Of a DNA stretch of 64,000 nt, positions 52,873 through 61,383 are shown piece after piece. Within the stretch, counting starts at the first letter, position 1. The number at the start of each line of letters is the position of its first letter. Position numbers and translations under genes: made by a program. Under the pieces are notes generated by a model. It was not told where the DNA came from and did not search any database. It was given only the letters and a program-made list of their open reading frames with translations. Origin of the DNA: Poriferisodalis sp965262965 (lineage in GTDB: Bacteria; Actinomycetota; Acidimicrobiia; Acidimicrobiales; Poriferisodalaceae); NCBI RefSeq assembly GCF_965262965.1, contig NZ_OZ253573.1, positions 3,720,001 through 3,784,000 on the forward strand, written 5' to 3'.

Positions 52873-53177
52873 TTGGCGCGGGTTCGGCAGCCGAGACACC
52901 GCGAACGGTTACAGCGGGATTGCGTCCTTGAATAGCCCGCGATGGCTGTCTTGCACCGCCGAGGAATCGACGATGTCTACTGCCGTTGATTGTTCGATGT
53001 CTTTGAAGGCGGTCATTTGCGCACGAGTCACGTAGTGATCTTGGCGGCGATTCGGGCACCAGCGGGCGAGCACTTGGACTGCGCCACATCCATATCCGGT
53101 ACGCCTCGAAGCGGCAGCAACGAGGCACGCAGAATCAGGAGACGCATCAGGCGGCACCAGAGAATCGGTGAGGGGAC
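52873..53177. other. Gap of about 300 bases without a convincing gene
   Basis: A minus-strand frame of 93 codons covers 52909-53190, with a C-terminal part (AFKDIEQSTAVDIVDSSAVQDS) that looks protein-like. It has no recognisable family, and it overlaps the next start. It may be a decayed gene fragment. The last 20 bases hold the GAGGGG site of the following gene. Confidence 0.35.
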
Positions 53178-53468
53178 ATGACTCAGTCATCTTCGGCGGG
53201 TCGCAACGCCATCCACCACTTCGTGTTGGTCACCGAGGGGTGCGACCTGCTTGACGACGCCAACCTCGAAGCGCTCTACGAGGCGGGCTGCACCGACGCC
53301 AGCATCGGCCGCCGCACCGTGGAGTTCGACCGCGAGTCCCCCACTCGATGGGATGCCATTCAGCAGGCGATACGGGATGTGAGCGCGGTCGCCGCACTTC
53401 GGGTTGTGGATGTCCGCGACAGCATGGACGCCGTGCCCACAGAGCCGACCGCGCCCGCCTTCACGTAG
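53178..53468 (+). CDS. Small conserved hypothetical protein
   Basis: 96 residues from an ATG 3 bases after GTGAGGGG. The layout HHFVLVTEGCDLLDDANLEALYEAGCTDASIG, then FDRESPTRWDAIQQAIRDVSAV and LRVVDV, recalls a small alpha/beta family found beside toxin-antitoxin and mobile genes, by memory only. The function is unknown. It lies between the toxin-antitoxin remnant and the surface-protein locus. Confidence 0.65.
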   Translation: MTQSSSAGRNAIHHFVLVTEGCDLLDDANLEALYEAGCTDASIGRRTVEFDRESPTRWDAIQQAIRDVSAVAALRVVDVRDSMDAVPTEPTAPAFT

Positions 53469-53779
53469 CCGTCACGCCGTCGCGTTAGGCGCTGCGGCGG
53501 ACGTAGGTGACTGCACGATCACGGTCATGCCCTCAATCGAGGCGTCTCTCAGTCACGCGGGGAGGTAGCCACTCCCAGAATCTCTACGAGGGATCCGTAG
53601 AGACGCCTGAGTGTCGCCGTGTGTATCGATGCGAGCAGCGGCAACGCCTCGCGAGACGGCGCCCGTGCCGTCAACTCAAGCACACGACTGGCGATTGCGC
53701 GTTTGGAAGGGCGATTCACCCCGCGGTCGGCGGTAACCTCCTGTTTTGATTAAGAGGGTCTTTGAATCAAGGTGATGCG
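53469..53779. promoter_or_regulatory. Upstream region of the surface-protein locus with alternative hairpins
   Basis: No gene is supported. TCTCTACG/CGTAGAGA (53581-53603) forms an 8-bp hairpin with a 7-base loop. AGGCGTCTC (53540-53548) can instead pair with GAGACGCCT (53600-53608), sharing GAGA, so two exclusive structures are possible. TAACCT (53734-53739) is a candidate -10 box, and TTGATT/AATCAA (53746-53751, 53765-53770) is an inverted repeat just after it. Confidence 0.45.
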
Positions 53780-53851
53780 ATGAGCCAAGCAGTGAACGAC
53801 TCGATTTATTCTCGCTATGAGGGCCGAGGGCAGACCGGCTCGACGGCGTGA
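53780..53851 (+). CDS. Possible 23-residue leader peptide
   Basis: ATG preceded by AAGG, reading MSQAVNDSIYSRYEGRGQTG and three more residues. Its TGA overlaps the GTG at 53848 (GTGA), the same coupling used by true gene pairs in this genome. It would bring ribosomes onto the poly-C reading frame. Could be chance. Confidence 0.3.
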   Translation: MSQAVNDSIYSRYEGRGQTGSTA

Positions 53852-56800
53852 GACTCCCCCCTCCCCCCCCCCCCCCCCCCCCCCCCGGCTCTCGTCGTCG
53901 GCGCCGTCGGCGAGCCGGTCGGGCTGCGGGACGGCTCGACGGCGCCGTTGTCGCGGTGACTTCGGCCGTCCGCGACGGCCGCGTCCGGCTGCGTCGGCCG
54001 ATGCGTGCGCTGGCTGTGTTCGTGCTGCTGGTCACGGCGCTGGCTGTGGCCACGCCCCTGTCCCAGGCGCAGACGCCGACGCCGGTGAAGCTGGTGTCGA
54101 ACGCCGGCCAGGCTCGTACTGGATCCAGCAGCAGCGCTTTCCTAGCGCAGAGCTTCACGACGGGGGCCACCACCGGCGGGTACACGCTGTCCGATGTCCG
54201 CATTTATGTCAACAGTTTTCAAAGAACGGGTTGGTCGACGGCGGTCAAGATCCGGGAGAACAACGCCAGCAACCAGCCGGGCGATGTGGTCGCCACGCTC
54301 GCGAACGCCAGCCTCACCTCCGGCCGCGTGAACATCTTCACGGCGCCGGCGAACACTACCCTTTCGGCGTCGACGGTCTACTGGGTGTACGTCAACGACG
54401 GCGTCACTGGACAACGAACGAACTACAGTCAAACGATCAGCAACGCTCAGACGGGCCTGACGGGCTGGACCATCGCCGATACACGGTTAGCGAGGACTGA
54501 CGAGAGCAGCTCTTGGAATCGGCCGGAGGGCGGGAAGCTATCCATGCAGATCCAGGGCTACGCGACCAGCCCGCCCGCCACCACCACGACGACGACCACC
54601 ACCGCGCCGGTCAACAGGGCGCCGGTGTTCGCGGCTGCTTCGTTGACGCGCAGTGTGGCGGAGAACACCGCGGCGAACACGAATGTGGGGGCGGTGGTTC
54701 CTGCGGCGACCGACGCAGACTCGGGCGACACGTTGACGTATTCGATGGTGGGCGCCGACAGCGCCTCGTTCAGCTTCGACGCGGCGACGCGACAGATCAA
54801 GACCAAGTCGGGTGTGTCTTATGACTTTGAGACCAAGAGCAGTTATTCGGTGACGATCAGGGTCTCTGACGGGACGGCCAGCGACATGTTGGCGGTCACT
54901 ATCAACTTGACTGATGTGGCTGAGGCGCCGGCGGCGCCGGCGGCGCCGGCGGTGTCGGCGACGTCGGGTTCGACGACGAGCCTGAACGTGGCCTGGACCG
55001 CGCCGGCCCGCAACGGGGGCCCCGCGCTGACCGGCTATGAGGTGCAGTACCGCATCGGTTCCAGCGGCTCGTTCAGGTCGTGGTCGCATTCGGGCACGTC
55101 CACCTCAGCAACGATCACCGGGCTGATCGCCGATATCGGCTATCAAGTGCAGGTACGCGCCCTCAATGGGGAGACCCCCAGCGCATGGTCGCCCTCTGGT
55201 AACGGCGTCACCCATGCCAACAGGGTGCCGGTGTTCGCGGCTGCTTCGTTGACGCGCAGTGTTGCGGAGAACACCGCGGCGAACACGAATGTGGGGGCGG
55301 TGGTTCCCGCGGCGACCGACGCAGACTCGGGTGACACGTTGACTTATTCGATGGTGGGCGTTGACAGCGCCTCGTTCAGCTTCGATGCGGCGACGCGGCG
55401 TATCAAGACGAAGTCGGGTGTGTCTTATGACTTCGAGACCAAGACGAGTTATTCGGTGACGATCAGGGTCTCCGACGGCACGGCCATCGACACGGTGGCG
55501 GTCACTATCACCTTGTCTGATGTGGCTGAGCAGCCGGCGCGGCCGGCGGCGCCGTCGGTGTCGGCTACGTCGGGTTCGACGACGAGTGTGGACGTGGCCT
55601 GGACCGCGCCGGGCCGTAACGGGGGCCCCGCGCTGACCGGCTACAGCGTCCAGTATCGGGCTGGTTCGAGCGGTGTGTTCAGGGCTTGGTCGCATTCGGG
55701 CACGTCGGTGTCTGCGACGATCACCGGGCTGACCGCGAATACCAGCTATCAAGTGCAGGTACGGGCTCTCAACGGGGAGACGCCCAGTGCATGGTCGCCG
55801 TCGGGTACGGGCCGCACCAACTCGCCTGCCAACAGTGCGCCGGTGTTCGCGGCTGCTTCGTTGACGCGCAGTCTCGCGGAGAACACCGCCGCGAACACGA
55901 ATGTGGGGGCGGTGGTTCCCGCGGCGACCGACGCGGACGGTGACACGTTGACGTATTCGATGGAGGGCGGGGACAGCGTCTCGTTCACGTTCGATGCGGC
56001 GACGCGGCAGATCAAGACCAGGTCGGGTGTGTCTTATGACTTCGAGAGCAACACGACCATCTTCTCGGTGACGATCAAGGCTTCCGACGGCACCGCCAGC
56101 GACACGGTGACGGTCACTATCACCTTGACTGATGTGGCTGAGCAGCCCGCGAGACCGGCGGCGCCGTCGGTGTCGGCTACGTCGGGTTCGACGACGAGTG
56201 TGGACGTGGCCTGGGGTGCGCCGGACCGCAACGGAGGACCCGCGCTGACCGGCTACAGCGTTCAGTATCGGGCTGGTTCGAGCGGTGTGTTCAGGTCGTG
56301 GTCGCATTCGGGTACGTCGGTGTCGGCGACGATCACCGGGCTGACCGCGAATACCAGCTATCAAGTGCAGGTACGGGCTCTCAACGGGGAGACGCCCAGT
56401 GCATGGTCGCCGTCGGGCACGGGCCGCACCAACACGCCTGCCAACAGTGCGCCGGTGTTCGCGGCTGCTTCGTTGACGCGCAGTGTGGCGGAGAACACCG
56501 CCGCTAACACGAATGTGGGGGCGGCGGTTCCCGCGGCGACCGACGCCGACAGCGGCGACACGTTGACGTATTCGATGGAGGGCGCCGACTCCGCCTCGTT
56601 CAGCTTCGATGCGGCGACCCGGCGTATCAAGACCAGGTCGGGCGTGGTCTATGACTTTGAGACCAAGACGAGCTATTCGGTGACGATCAAGGCTTCCGAC
56701 GGCACCGCCAGCGACACGGTGACGGTCACCATCACCTTGACTGATGTGGCCGAGCAGCCCGCGACACCGGCTGCGCCGACGGTGTCGGCTACGTCGGGTT

Positions 56801-59622
56801 CGACGACGAGTGTGGACGTGGCCTGGACCGCGCCGGACCGCAACGGAGGACCCGTACTGACCGGCTACAGCGTCCAGTACCGGGCCGGTTCGAGCGGTGT
56901 GTTCAGGGCCTGGTCGCATTCGGGTACGTCGGTGTCTGCGACGATCACCGGGCTGACCGCCAACACCGGCTATCAGGTGCAGATACGGGCCCTCAACGGG
57001 GAGACGCCCAGTGGATGGTCGCCGTCGGGCACGGGCCGCACCAACTCGCCGACCAACAGTGCGCCGGTGTTCGCGGCTGCTTCGTTGACGCGCAGTGTGG
57101 CGGAGAACACCGCCGCTAACACGAATGTGGGGGCGGTGGTTCCCGCGGCGACCGACGCCGACAGCGGCGACACGTTGACGTATTCGATGGAGGGCGCCGA
57201 CTCCGCCTCGTTCAGCTTCGATGCGGCGACCCGGCGTATCAAGACCAGGTCGGGCGTGGTCTATGACTTTGAGACCAAGACGAGTTATTCGGTGACGATC
57301 AAGGCTTCCGACGGCACGGCCAGCGACACGGTGCCGGTCACTATCAACTTGACTGACGTGGCTGAGCAGCCGGCGACACCGGCTGCGCCGACGGTGTCGG
57401 CGACGTCGGGGTCGACGACGAGCCTGAACGTGGCCTGGAGCGCGCCGGGCCGCGACGGGGGACCCGCGCTGGTCGGCTACGGCGTGCAGTACCGGGTGGG
57501 CTCCGCCGGTGTGTTCAGGTCGTGGTCGCATTCGGGCACGTCGGTGTCGGCGACGATCACGGGGCTGAGCGCCGGCACCGGCTATGAGGTGCAGATACGG
57601 GCCCTCAACGGGGACACGCCCAGCGGATGGTCGCCGTCGGGCTCGGGCCGCACCAGCGCGCCCGCCAACAACTCGCCCGCCGGCAGCGCGCCTGCCGGCA
57701 GGTCGCCCGCCGGCAGGGCGCCTGCCGGGGGCGTGCCGTATTTCCCGCCCGACGTCTATGTCGGCGGCGGCGGGCCCGGTCCGAGCACTGTGGACTATGA
57801 GTGGACGGTGAGCCACGACATCGAGGGCCTCGACGGGGGCCATGACGAGCCGACGGGCTCGTGGTCCGACGGGGTCACTTTGTGGATCGTCGACGACGGC
57901 TCCGGCGCGGACAACGAGGTGTACGCCTATGGCCTGGCCATGGGCGAGCGGGTCGAGGGGAGCGAGTTCGTGCTCGACGACGCGAACCGCGCCCCTCGCG
58001 GCTTGTGGTCCCGGACGGGGATTGCCTGGGTGTCCGACAGCGGCCGGGACCGTGTCTTTGTCTATGACCTCGACAGCGGCGACCGCCTCGCCGAGCGCGA
58101 GATCGCGTTGGATCAGGCCAACGGCGATGTCCGCGGCATCTGGTCCGACGGCGGGACCTTGTGGGTGCTCGACCGCGCGCGGGCGCTTTTCGCCTACGAC
58201 CTGTCGAGCGGGCAGCTGCTCGCGCACCACCTGCTCGACCGCGCCAACAGCGACCCCCGCGACCTGTGGTCCGACGGTGTCACTGTCTGGGTCTCCGATC
58301 ATGGCGCCGAGCGTCTGTTCGCCTACCGGCTGCCCGTCGTGCCCGCGCAGCCGGGCGCGGTCAGCGCCGCGCAGGCCGACAGCGGCGAGCCGCGGCCGCT
58401 CGAGCGTGTCCCTCGTGAGGAGTTCGGGGAGCTTTCCGGCGCCGGCAACAGCAGTCCTAGCGGGATCTGGTCCGACGGCGACGTCATGTACGTCGTCGAC
58501 GACAGGGACCGCCGCGTCTACACCTACAACATGCCCGACGCCATCGACGCGCGCCTCGCCGCGCTCTGGCTCAGCGGCGTCGACTTCGGCGGGTTCGACC
58601 GCGACCGCACCGGCTATGTCGCCGTCGCCGGGCAGGGCGCGACCGAGACCGTCGTGACCGCCGAAGCGACACAGCGCCGCGCCGATGTCGAGATCAAGCC
58701 CGGCGACAGCGACGCCGCCGACGGCCACCAGGTCGCGCTCGGCGGCCTCGCGGCGATCACCGTCACGGTGACCTCCGCCGACGCCAGCCGCACCAAGACC
58801 TACCGTGTCGCCTTCTTCGCTGTGCCCGCGGACGTCGACGCGCCCGGGCTGCACCTCGCCGGCGCACACCCGTGGGTGGCATCGGACTGCTCCGGCGACG
58901 TGCCGATCATCGTGGCCTCCGACGCCGACGCGCAGTCGGACATCTATTCGGCGGTGACCCTGGCGGGGATCATCGGCACGGACTGTGTGGTGCTCGCCGG
59001 CGCACGCGAAGCGTCCATGCCCCAAAGCCAGGCCGCGCGGCTCGCCGCAGCAGCACACGGCGGCTATGTCGTCGGCGGCGAAGCAGCGGTGCCCCCCGCC
59101 AAGCTCGCCGACCGCGATATGTCACGAATCTGGGGCGACAACCGATGGACGACCGCCCAAAAAATCGCCGACCAAGCAACCCGGCCGGCCCCAGGCACTC
59201 CCGCGGAGACACCCGCTGCCCAACCCGCGCCCCTGCCCGCGGACGTCGGCGCGCCCGGGCTGCACCTGGCCGGCGCACACCCATGGGTGGCATCGGACTG
59301 CTCCGGCGACGTGCCGATCATCGTCGCCTCCGACGCCATGGCACAATCCGACATCTACTCAGCAGTCACCCTCGCACGCATCATCGGCACCGACTGCGTG
59401 ATACTGGCCGGCGCACGCGAAGCGGCCATGCCCCACAGCCAAGCGACACGGCTGGCCGCAGCAGCACCACACGGCGGCTACGTCATCGGCGGCCCAACAG
59501 CAGTGCCCGCCGCCAAAATCGCCGACCGCCACAACATCACCCGCATCGCCGGCCCGAACCGCTGGCAAACCGCCCAAAAAGTCGGACACCAAGCACGCAC
59601 ACTCACCAACAGCACCCAATAA
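53848..59622 (+). CDS. Large modular surface protein: anchor-R domain, five cadherin-like/FN3 units, propeller-like repeats, CWB2-like C-terminus
   Basis: 1924 residues from GTG 53848, chosen for its GTGA overlap with the leader ORF; ATG 54001 (residue 52) is the alternative and begins a clear signal peptide (RALAVFVLLVTALAVATPLSQAQ). After it come a choice-of-anchor-R-like beta domain (about 77-238), then five units of about 203 residues starting at 258, 460, 664, 868 and 1072. Each pairs a cadherin-like domain (SVAENTAANTNVGAVVPAATDADSGD) with a fibronectin type III domain (TGYSVQYRAGSSG). A Pro/Ala linker follows. Next are blade-like repeats of the GIWSDGxTLWVxD type (about 1311-1550), a cadherin-like beta-sandwich (1561-1661), and two cell-wall-binding-repeat-2-like modules ending RIWGDNRWTTAQKIA and RIAGPNRWQTAQKVG. 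Likely an adhesin anchored to the cell wall. Confidence 0.88.
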   Translation: MRLPPPPPPPPPPGSRRRRRRRAGRAAGRLDGAVVAVTSAVRDGRVRLRRPMRALAVFVLLVTALAVATPLSQAQTPTPVKLVSNAGQARTGSSSSAFLAQSFTTGATTGGYTLSDVRIYVNSFQRTGWSTAVKIRENNASNQPGDVVATLANASLTSGRVNIFTAPANTTLSASTVYWVYVNDGVTGQRTNYSQTISNAQTGLTGWTIADTRLARTDESSSWNRPEGGKLSMQIQGYATSPPATTTTTTTTAPVNRAPVFAAASLTRSVAENTAANTNVGAVVPAATDADSGDTLTYSMVGADSASFSFDAATRQIKTKSGVSYDFETKSSYSVTIRVSDGTASDMLAVTINLTDVAEAPAAPAAPAVSATSGSTTSLNVAWTAPARNGGPALTGYEVQYRIGSSGSFRSWSHSGTSTSATITGLIADIGYQVQVRALNGETPSAWSPSGNGVTHANRVPVFAAASLTRSVAENTAANTNVGAVVPAATDADSGDTLTYSMVGVDSASFSFDAATRRIKTKSGVSYDFETKTSYSVTIRVSDGTAIDTVAVTITLSDVAEQPARPAAPSVSATSGSTTSVDVAWTAPGRNGGPALTGYSVQYRAGSSGVFRAWSHSGTSVSATITGLTANTSYQVQVRALNGETPSAWSPSGTGRTNSPANSAPVFAAASLTRSLAENTAANTNVGAVVPAATDADGDTLTYSMEGGDSVSFTFDAATRQIKTRSGVSYDFESNTTIFSVTIKASDGTASDTVTVTITLTDVAEQPARPAAPSVSATSGSTTSVDVAWGAPDRNGGPALTGYSVQYRAGSSGVFRSWSHSGTSVSATITGLTANTSYQVQVRALNGETPSAWSPSGTGRTNTPANSAPVFAAASLTRSVAENTAANTNVGAAVPAATDADSGDTLTYSMEGADSASFSFDAATRRIKTRSGVVYDFETKTSYSVTIKASDGTASDTVTVTITLTDVAEQPATPAAPTVSATSGSTTSVDVAWTAPDRNGGPVLTGYSVQYRAGSSGVFRAWSHSGTSVSATITGLTANTGYQVQIRALNGETPSGWSPSGTGRTNSPTNSAPVFAAASLTRSVAENTAANTNVGAVVPAATDADSGDTLTYSMEGADSASFSFDAATRRIKTRSGVVYDFETKTSYSVTIKASDGTASDTVPVTINLTDVAEQPATPAAPTVSATSGSTTSLNVAWSAPGRDGGPALVGYGVQYRVGSAGVFRSWSHSGTSVSATITGLSAGTGYEVQIRALNGDTPSGWSPSGSGRTSAPANNSPAGSAPAGRSPAGRAPAGGVPYFPPDVYVGGGGPGPSTVDYEWTVSHDIEGLDGGHDEPTGSWSDGVTLWIVDDGSGADNEVYAYGLAMGERVEGSEFVLDDANRAPRGLWSRTGIAWVSDSGRDRVFVYDLDSGDRLAEREIALDQANGDVRGIWSDGGTLWVLDRARALFAYDLSSGQLLAHHLLDRANSDPRDLWSDGVTVWVSDHGAERLFAYRLPVVPAQPGAVSAAQADSGEPRPLERVPREEFGELSGAGNSSPSGIWSDGDVMYVVDDRDRRVYTYNMPDAIDARLAALWLSGVDFGGFDRDRTGYVAVAGQGATETVVTAEATQRRADVEIKPGDSDAADGHQVALGGLAAITVTVTSADASRTKTYRVAFFAVPADVDAPGLHLAGAHPWVASDCSGDVPIIVASDADAQSDIYSAVTLAGIIGTDCVVLAGAREASMPQSQAARLAAAAHGGYVVGGEAAVPPAKLADRDMSRIWGDNRWTTAQKIADQATRPAPGTPAETPAAQPAPLPADVGAPGLHLAGAHPWVASDCSGDVPIIVASDAMAQSDIYSAVTLARIIGTDCVILAGAREAAMPHSQATRLAAAAPHGGYVIGGPTAVPAAKIADRHNITRIAGPNRWQTAQKVGHQARTLTNSTQ
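53863..53886 (+). repeat. Homopolymeric tract of 24 C
   Basis: Twenty-four consecutive C, preceded by six C and one T, at the start of the surface-protein frame. It encodes a polyproline run. Such tracts slip during replication; a change of one or two bases would shift the frame that joins GTG 53848 to the signal peptide. Confidence 0.95.
54619..57660 (+). repeat. Five tandem units of about 606-612 bp in the surface-protein gene
   Basis: Units begin at 54619, 55225, 55837, 56449 and 57061 with the same GTGTTCGCGGCTGCTTCG stretch. The last three starts are exactly 612 bases apart, and neighbouring units match over long runs including silent sites, implying recent duplication or gene conversion. 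Confidence 0.92.
58837..59600 (+). repeat. Two C-terminal repeats (putative cell-wall-binding modules)
   Basis: 58837-59190 and 59237-59600 encode near-identical segments beginning APGLHLAGAHPWVASDCSGD and ending in an NRW-TAQK motif. They are joined by a Pro/Ala linker. Confidence 0.85.
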
Positions 59623-59628
59623 ACCGCC

Positions 59629-59680
59629 GTGACGGCCGGGCAGGATTACTCCTGTGCGCTGCGGTCCGGTTCTTCGTTCG
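59629..59680 (+). pseudogene. Scrap of an RCC1-like repeat
   Basis: Just after the surface-protein stop the sequence reads VTAGQDYSCALRSG, the core of an RCC1 beta-propeller repeat (AGxxHSCALRxDG), with nothing on either side to complete it. Probably the relic of a neighbouring surface-protein gene. Confidence 0.45.
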
Positions 59681-59799
59681 GGTTCCGCCGGTTCCGGCAC
59701 TACCGGATCCGATCACTCCTCTGCGCCGGCAAACCCGACTGGACACTCCTCGACACCATCACACCCCACTGAAATCCGAAGAGCCGCATATCAGCGGAA

Positions 59800-60577
59800 G
59801 CTCGAAGTAGCCAACTGGGAAGGCCTTGCGTCCGCTCACGCCCTAGTTCTTCGAGCTTGCCCCAATGTCTGTCTTCCCGAGTTCTTGCCGTACTTCCTCC
59901 GAGCTGATCAGTTCCATGGCCGCGCGCTCGACATTTCTGTCGGTTCGCTGTCTCCCACGATCAACTGGAAGACACACGCCTCCGAGATCTTTCTGTTTCC
60001 AGACAAGACCATCCAGGAAGAGATCTCAACAGCGATGGAAGGGTTCGAGAACTACATCAACGCGCTTACGCACGCCATCGAATCGGTTCGGACGCTCGAG
60101 GGGGCAATTGTGGACGAGGTGAGCCGTGAGGGCTCTCCATCCACGCTTGGCGAGTTGGTCTCGAATGGCGGAATCCAGATTGGGCCATTCGGCAGCCAGC
60201 TGCATGCGCACGAGTACGTCGATGAAGGTCTTCCAGTCGTGATGCCAGCCGACCTCACAGCGGATGGGCTGCGGTACGACCGTCTGCGAAGGATCACTGA
60301 ACAGACGGCCGAGCGACTCGCGAAACACCGCGTTCGCACAGGGGACATCCTGCTTCCCCGCCGCGGTGACCTGAACAAGCGAGCTCTCATCAACGAACAT
60401 GAAGCAGTGTGGCTGTGTGGGACGGGTTCCGTCCGCGTTCGCCTCGATGATCTTGGCGATGCGCCGCTCGTCGTTCGGCTTCTGCGTTGAGCGCTGCATT
60501 GAATGCTGCGCCCATGTCAGCGTCGTGCATGCATAAGCACGCTGAACGAGCTGCTGGAGACCCCAAGTGGCCTTTGA
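59800..60577 (+). pseudogene. hsdS: Type I restriction specificity subunit (HsdS) remnant
   Basis: The frame open to 60490 matches HsdS from the end of the first recognition domain (CLPEFLPYFLRADQF, GSLSPTINWKTHASEIFLFP) through the central helix (ISTAMEGFENYINALTHAIESVRTLEGAI). It continues into the second recognition domain (GELVSNGGIQIGPFGSQLHAHEY, RVRTGDILLPRRGD) and stops early. The normal C-terminus (LNELLETPSGL) follows in another frame, its stop overlapping the hsdR start. The 5' half is missing, as is part of the second domain. Not functional as it stands. Confidence 0.75.
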
Positions 60578-61325
60578 CGAAGCGAACACTGTGGAGGCGA
60601 TGGTTCTCGAACGCATGACCAAGCCCGGTTGGACGTACATCCATGGTCCGTCCCTCGAGCGGTCGATATCCGACGTCCTGCTCGAGTCCGTGCTTGCGGG
60701 TGCACTGGTGCGGTTGAACCCCGACATCGCTGCTCAACCCGAACGCGCCGACGAGGTCATCTACAAGCTTCGAGCCGTCATCAGCGGCGTCCTCGGTGGT
60801 GGGCTCGTTGGGGCAAACGAGGAGTTCATGTCCTGGGTTCGGGGCGAGCGCAGTATGCCGTTCGGTCCGAACAACGAGCACGTCACCAGCAAGCTCCGGC
60901 GGCATGAACAGCTTGGTAACCCAGCGGTCGTGATCGTCGCTGACAGAATCGACCTCGACACGCAAATCTCCGGCACATTCAACGCCGCTGACGTTTCCAA
61001 CTTGGTCACGGCTGACAGCGGGCAGGAGCTGCACAACCTGCTCGCCCGTGATGCTCGCAAGGTCATCATCACCACGATCCACAAGTTTGCCGAGGCCGAC
61101 GGCGTGCTGAACGAGCGAGACAACATCATCGTTCTCGTCGACGAGGCACATCGAACGCACGAAGTTGACCTTGGTCGGCAGATGAGGACCGCGATGCCGA
61201 AGTGCTTGCAGTGGTTCGAAGGCGTTGACCGCAGTGACTTCAGCTGAGAGGGCTTGCTGGCTGCACAGGAGTGCTTGCCTGACACGAACCGACAAGACCA
61301 GTTCGCCGAGGACTTCAGCGCGTAG
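60567..61325 (+). pseudogene. hsdR: Type I restriction enzyme R subunit (HsdR) remnant
   Basis: From a GTG at 60567, residues 1-106 match the HsdR N-terminus (VLERMTKPGWTYIHGPSLERS, MPFGPNNEHV). The chain then jumps, near 60885, to the region after Walker A (SKLRRHEQLGNPAVVIVADRIDLDTQ) and runs through IITTIHKFAE and VDEAHRTHE. The nuclease domain and the ATP-binding motif are deleted. The frame ends at 61247; another frame to 61325 carries QECLPDTNRQDQFAEDFSA, a much later HsdR segment. So at least two internal deletions; no hsdM is present. Confidence 0.78.
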
Positions 61326-61383
61326 TGGACATTGGATTTGACCGATATTCGGAATGAGCGCGGCGGCAGCGATTTGCGCAGGC

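Noticed and set aside
52909..53190. 93-codon minus-strand frame
   Set aside because: No recognisable family and overlaps the start of a better-supported gene; left as possible debris.
53817..54500. Second long frame over the poly-C tract as a separate gene
   Set aside because: Arg/Ala-rich with no domain; more useful as an alternative start that slippage would connect to the surface protein.
55105..59058. 1317-codon minus-strand frame across the surface-protein gene
   Set aside because: Shadow of the repeated plus-strand units; it repeats only because the sense gene does and is Arg/His-rich.
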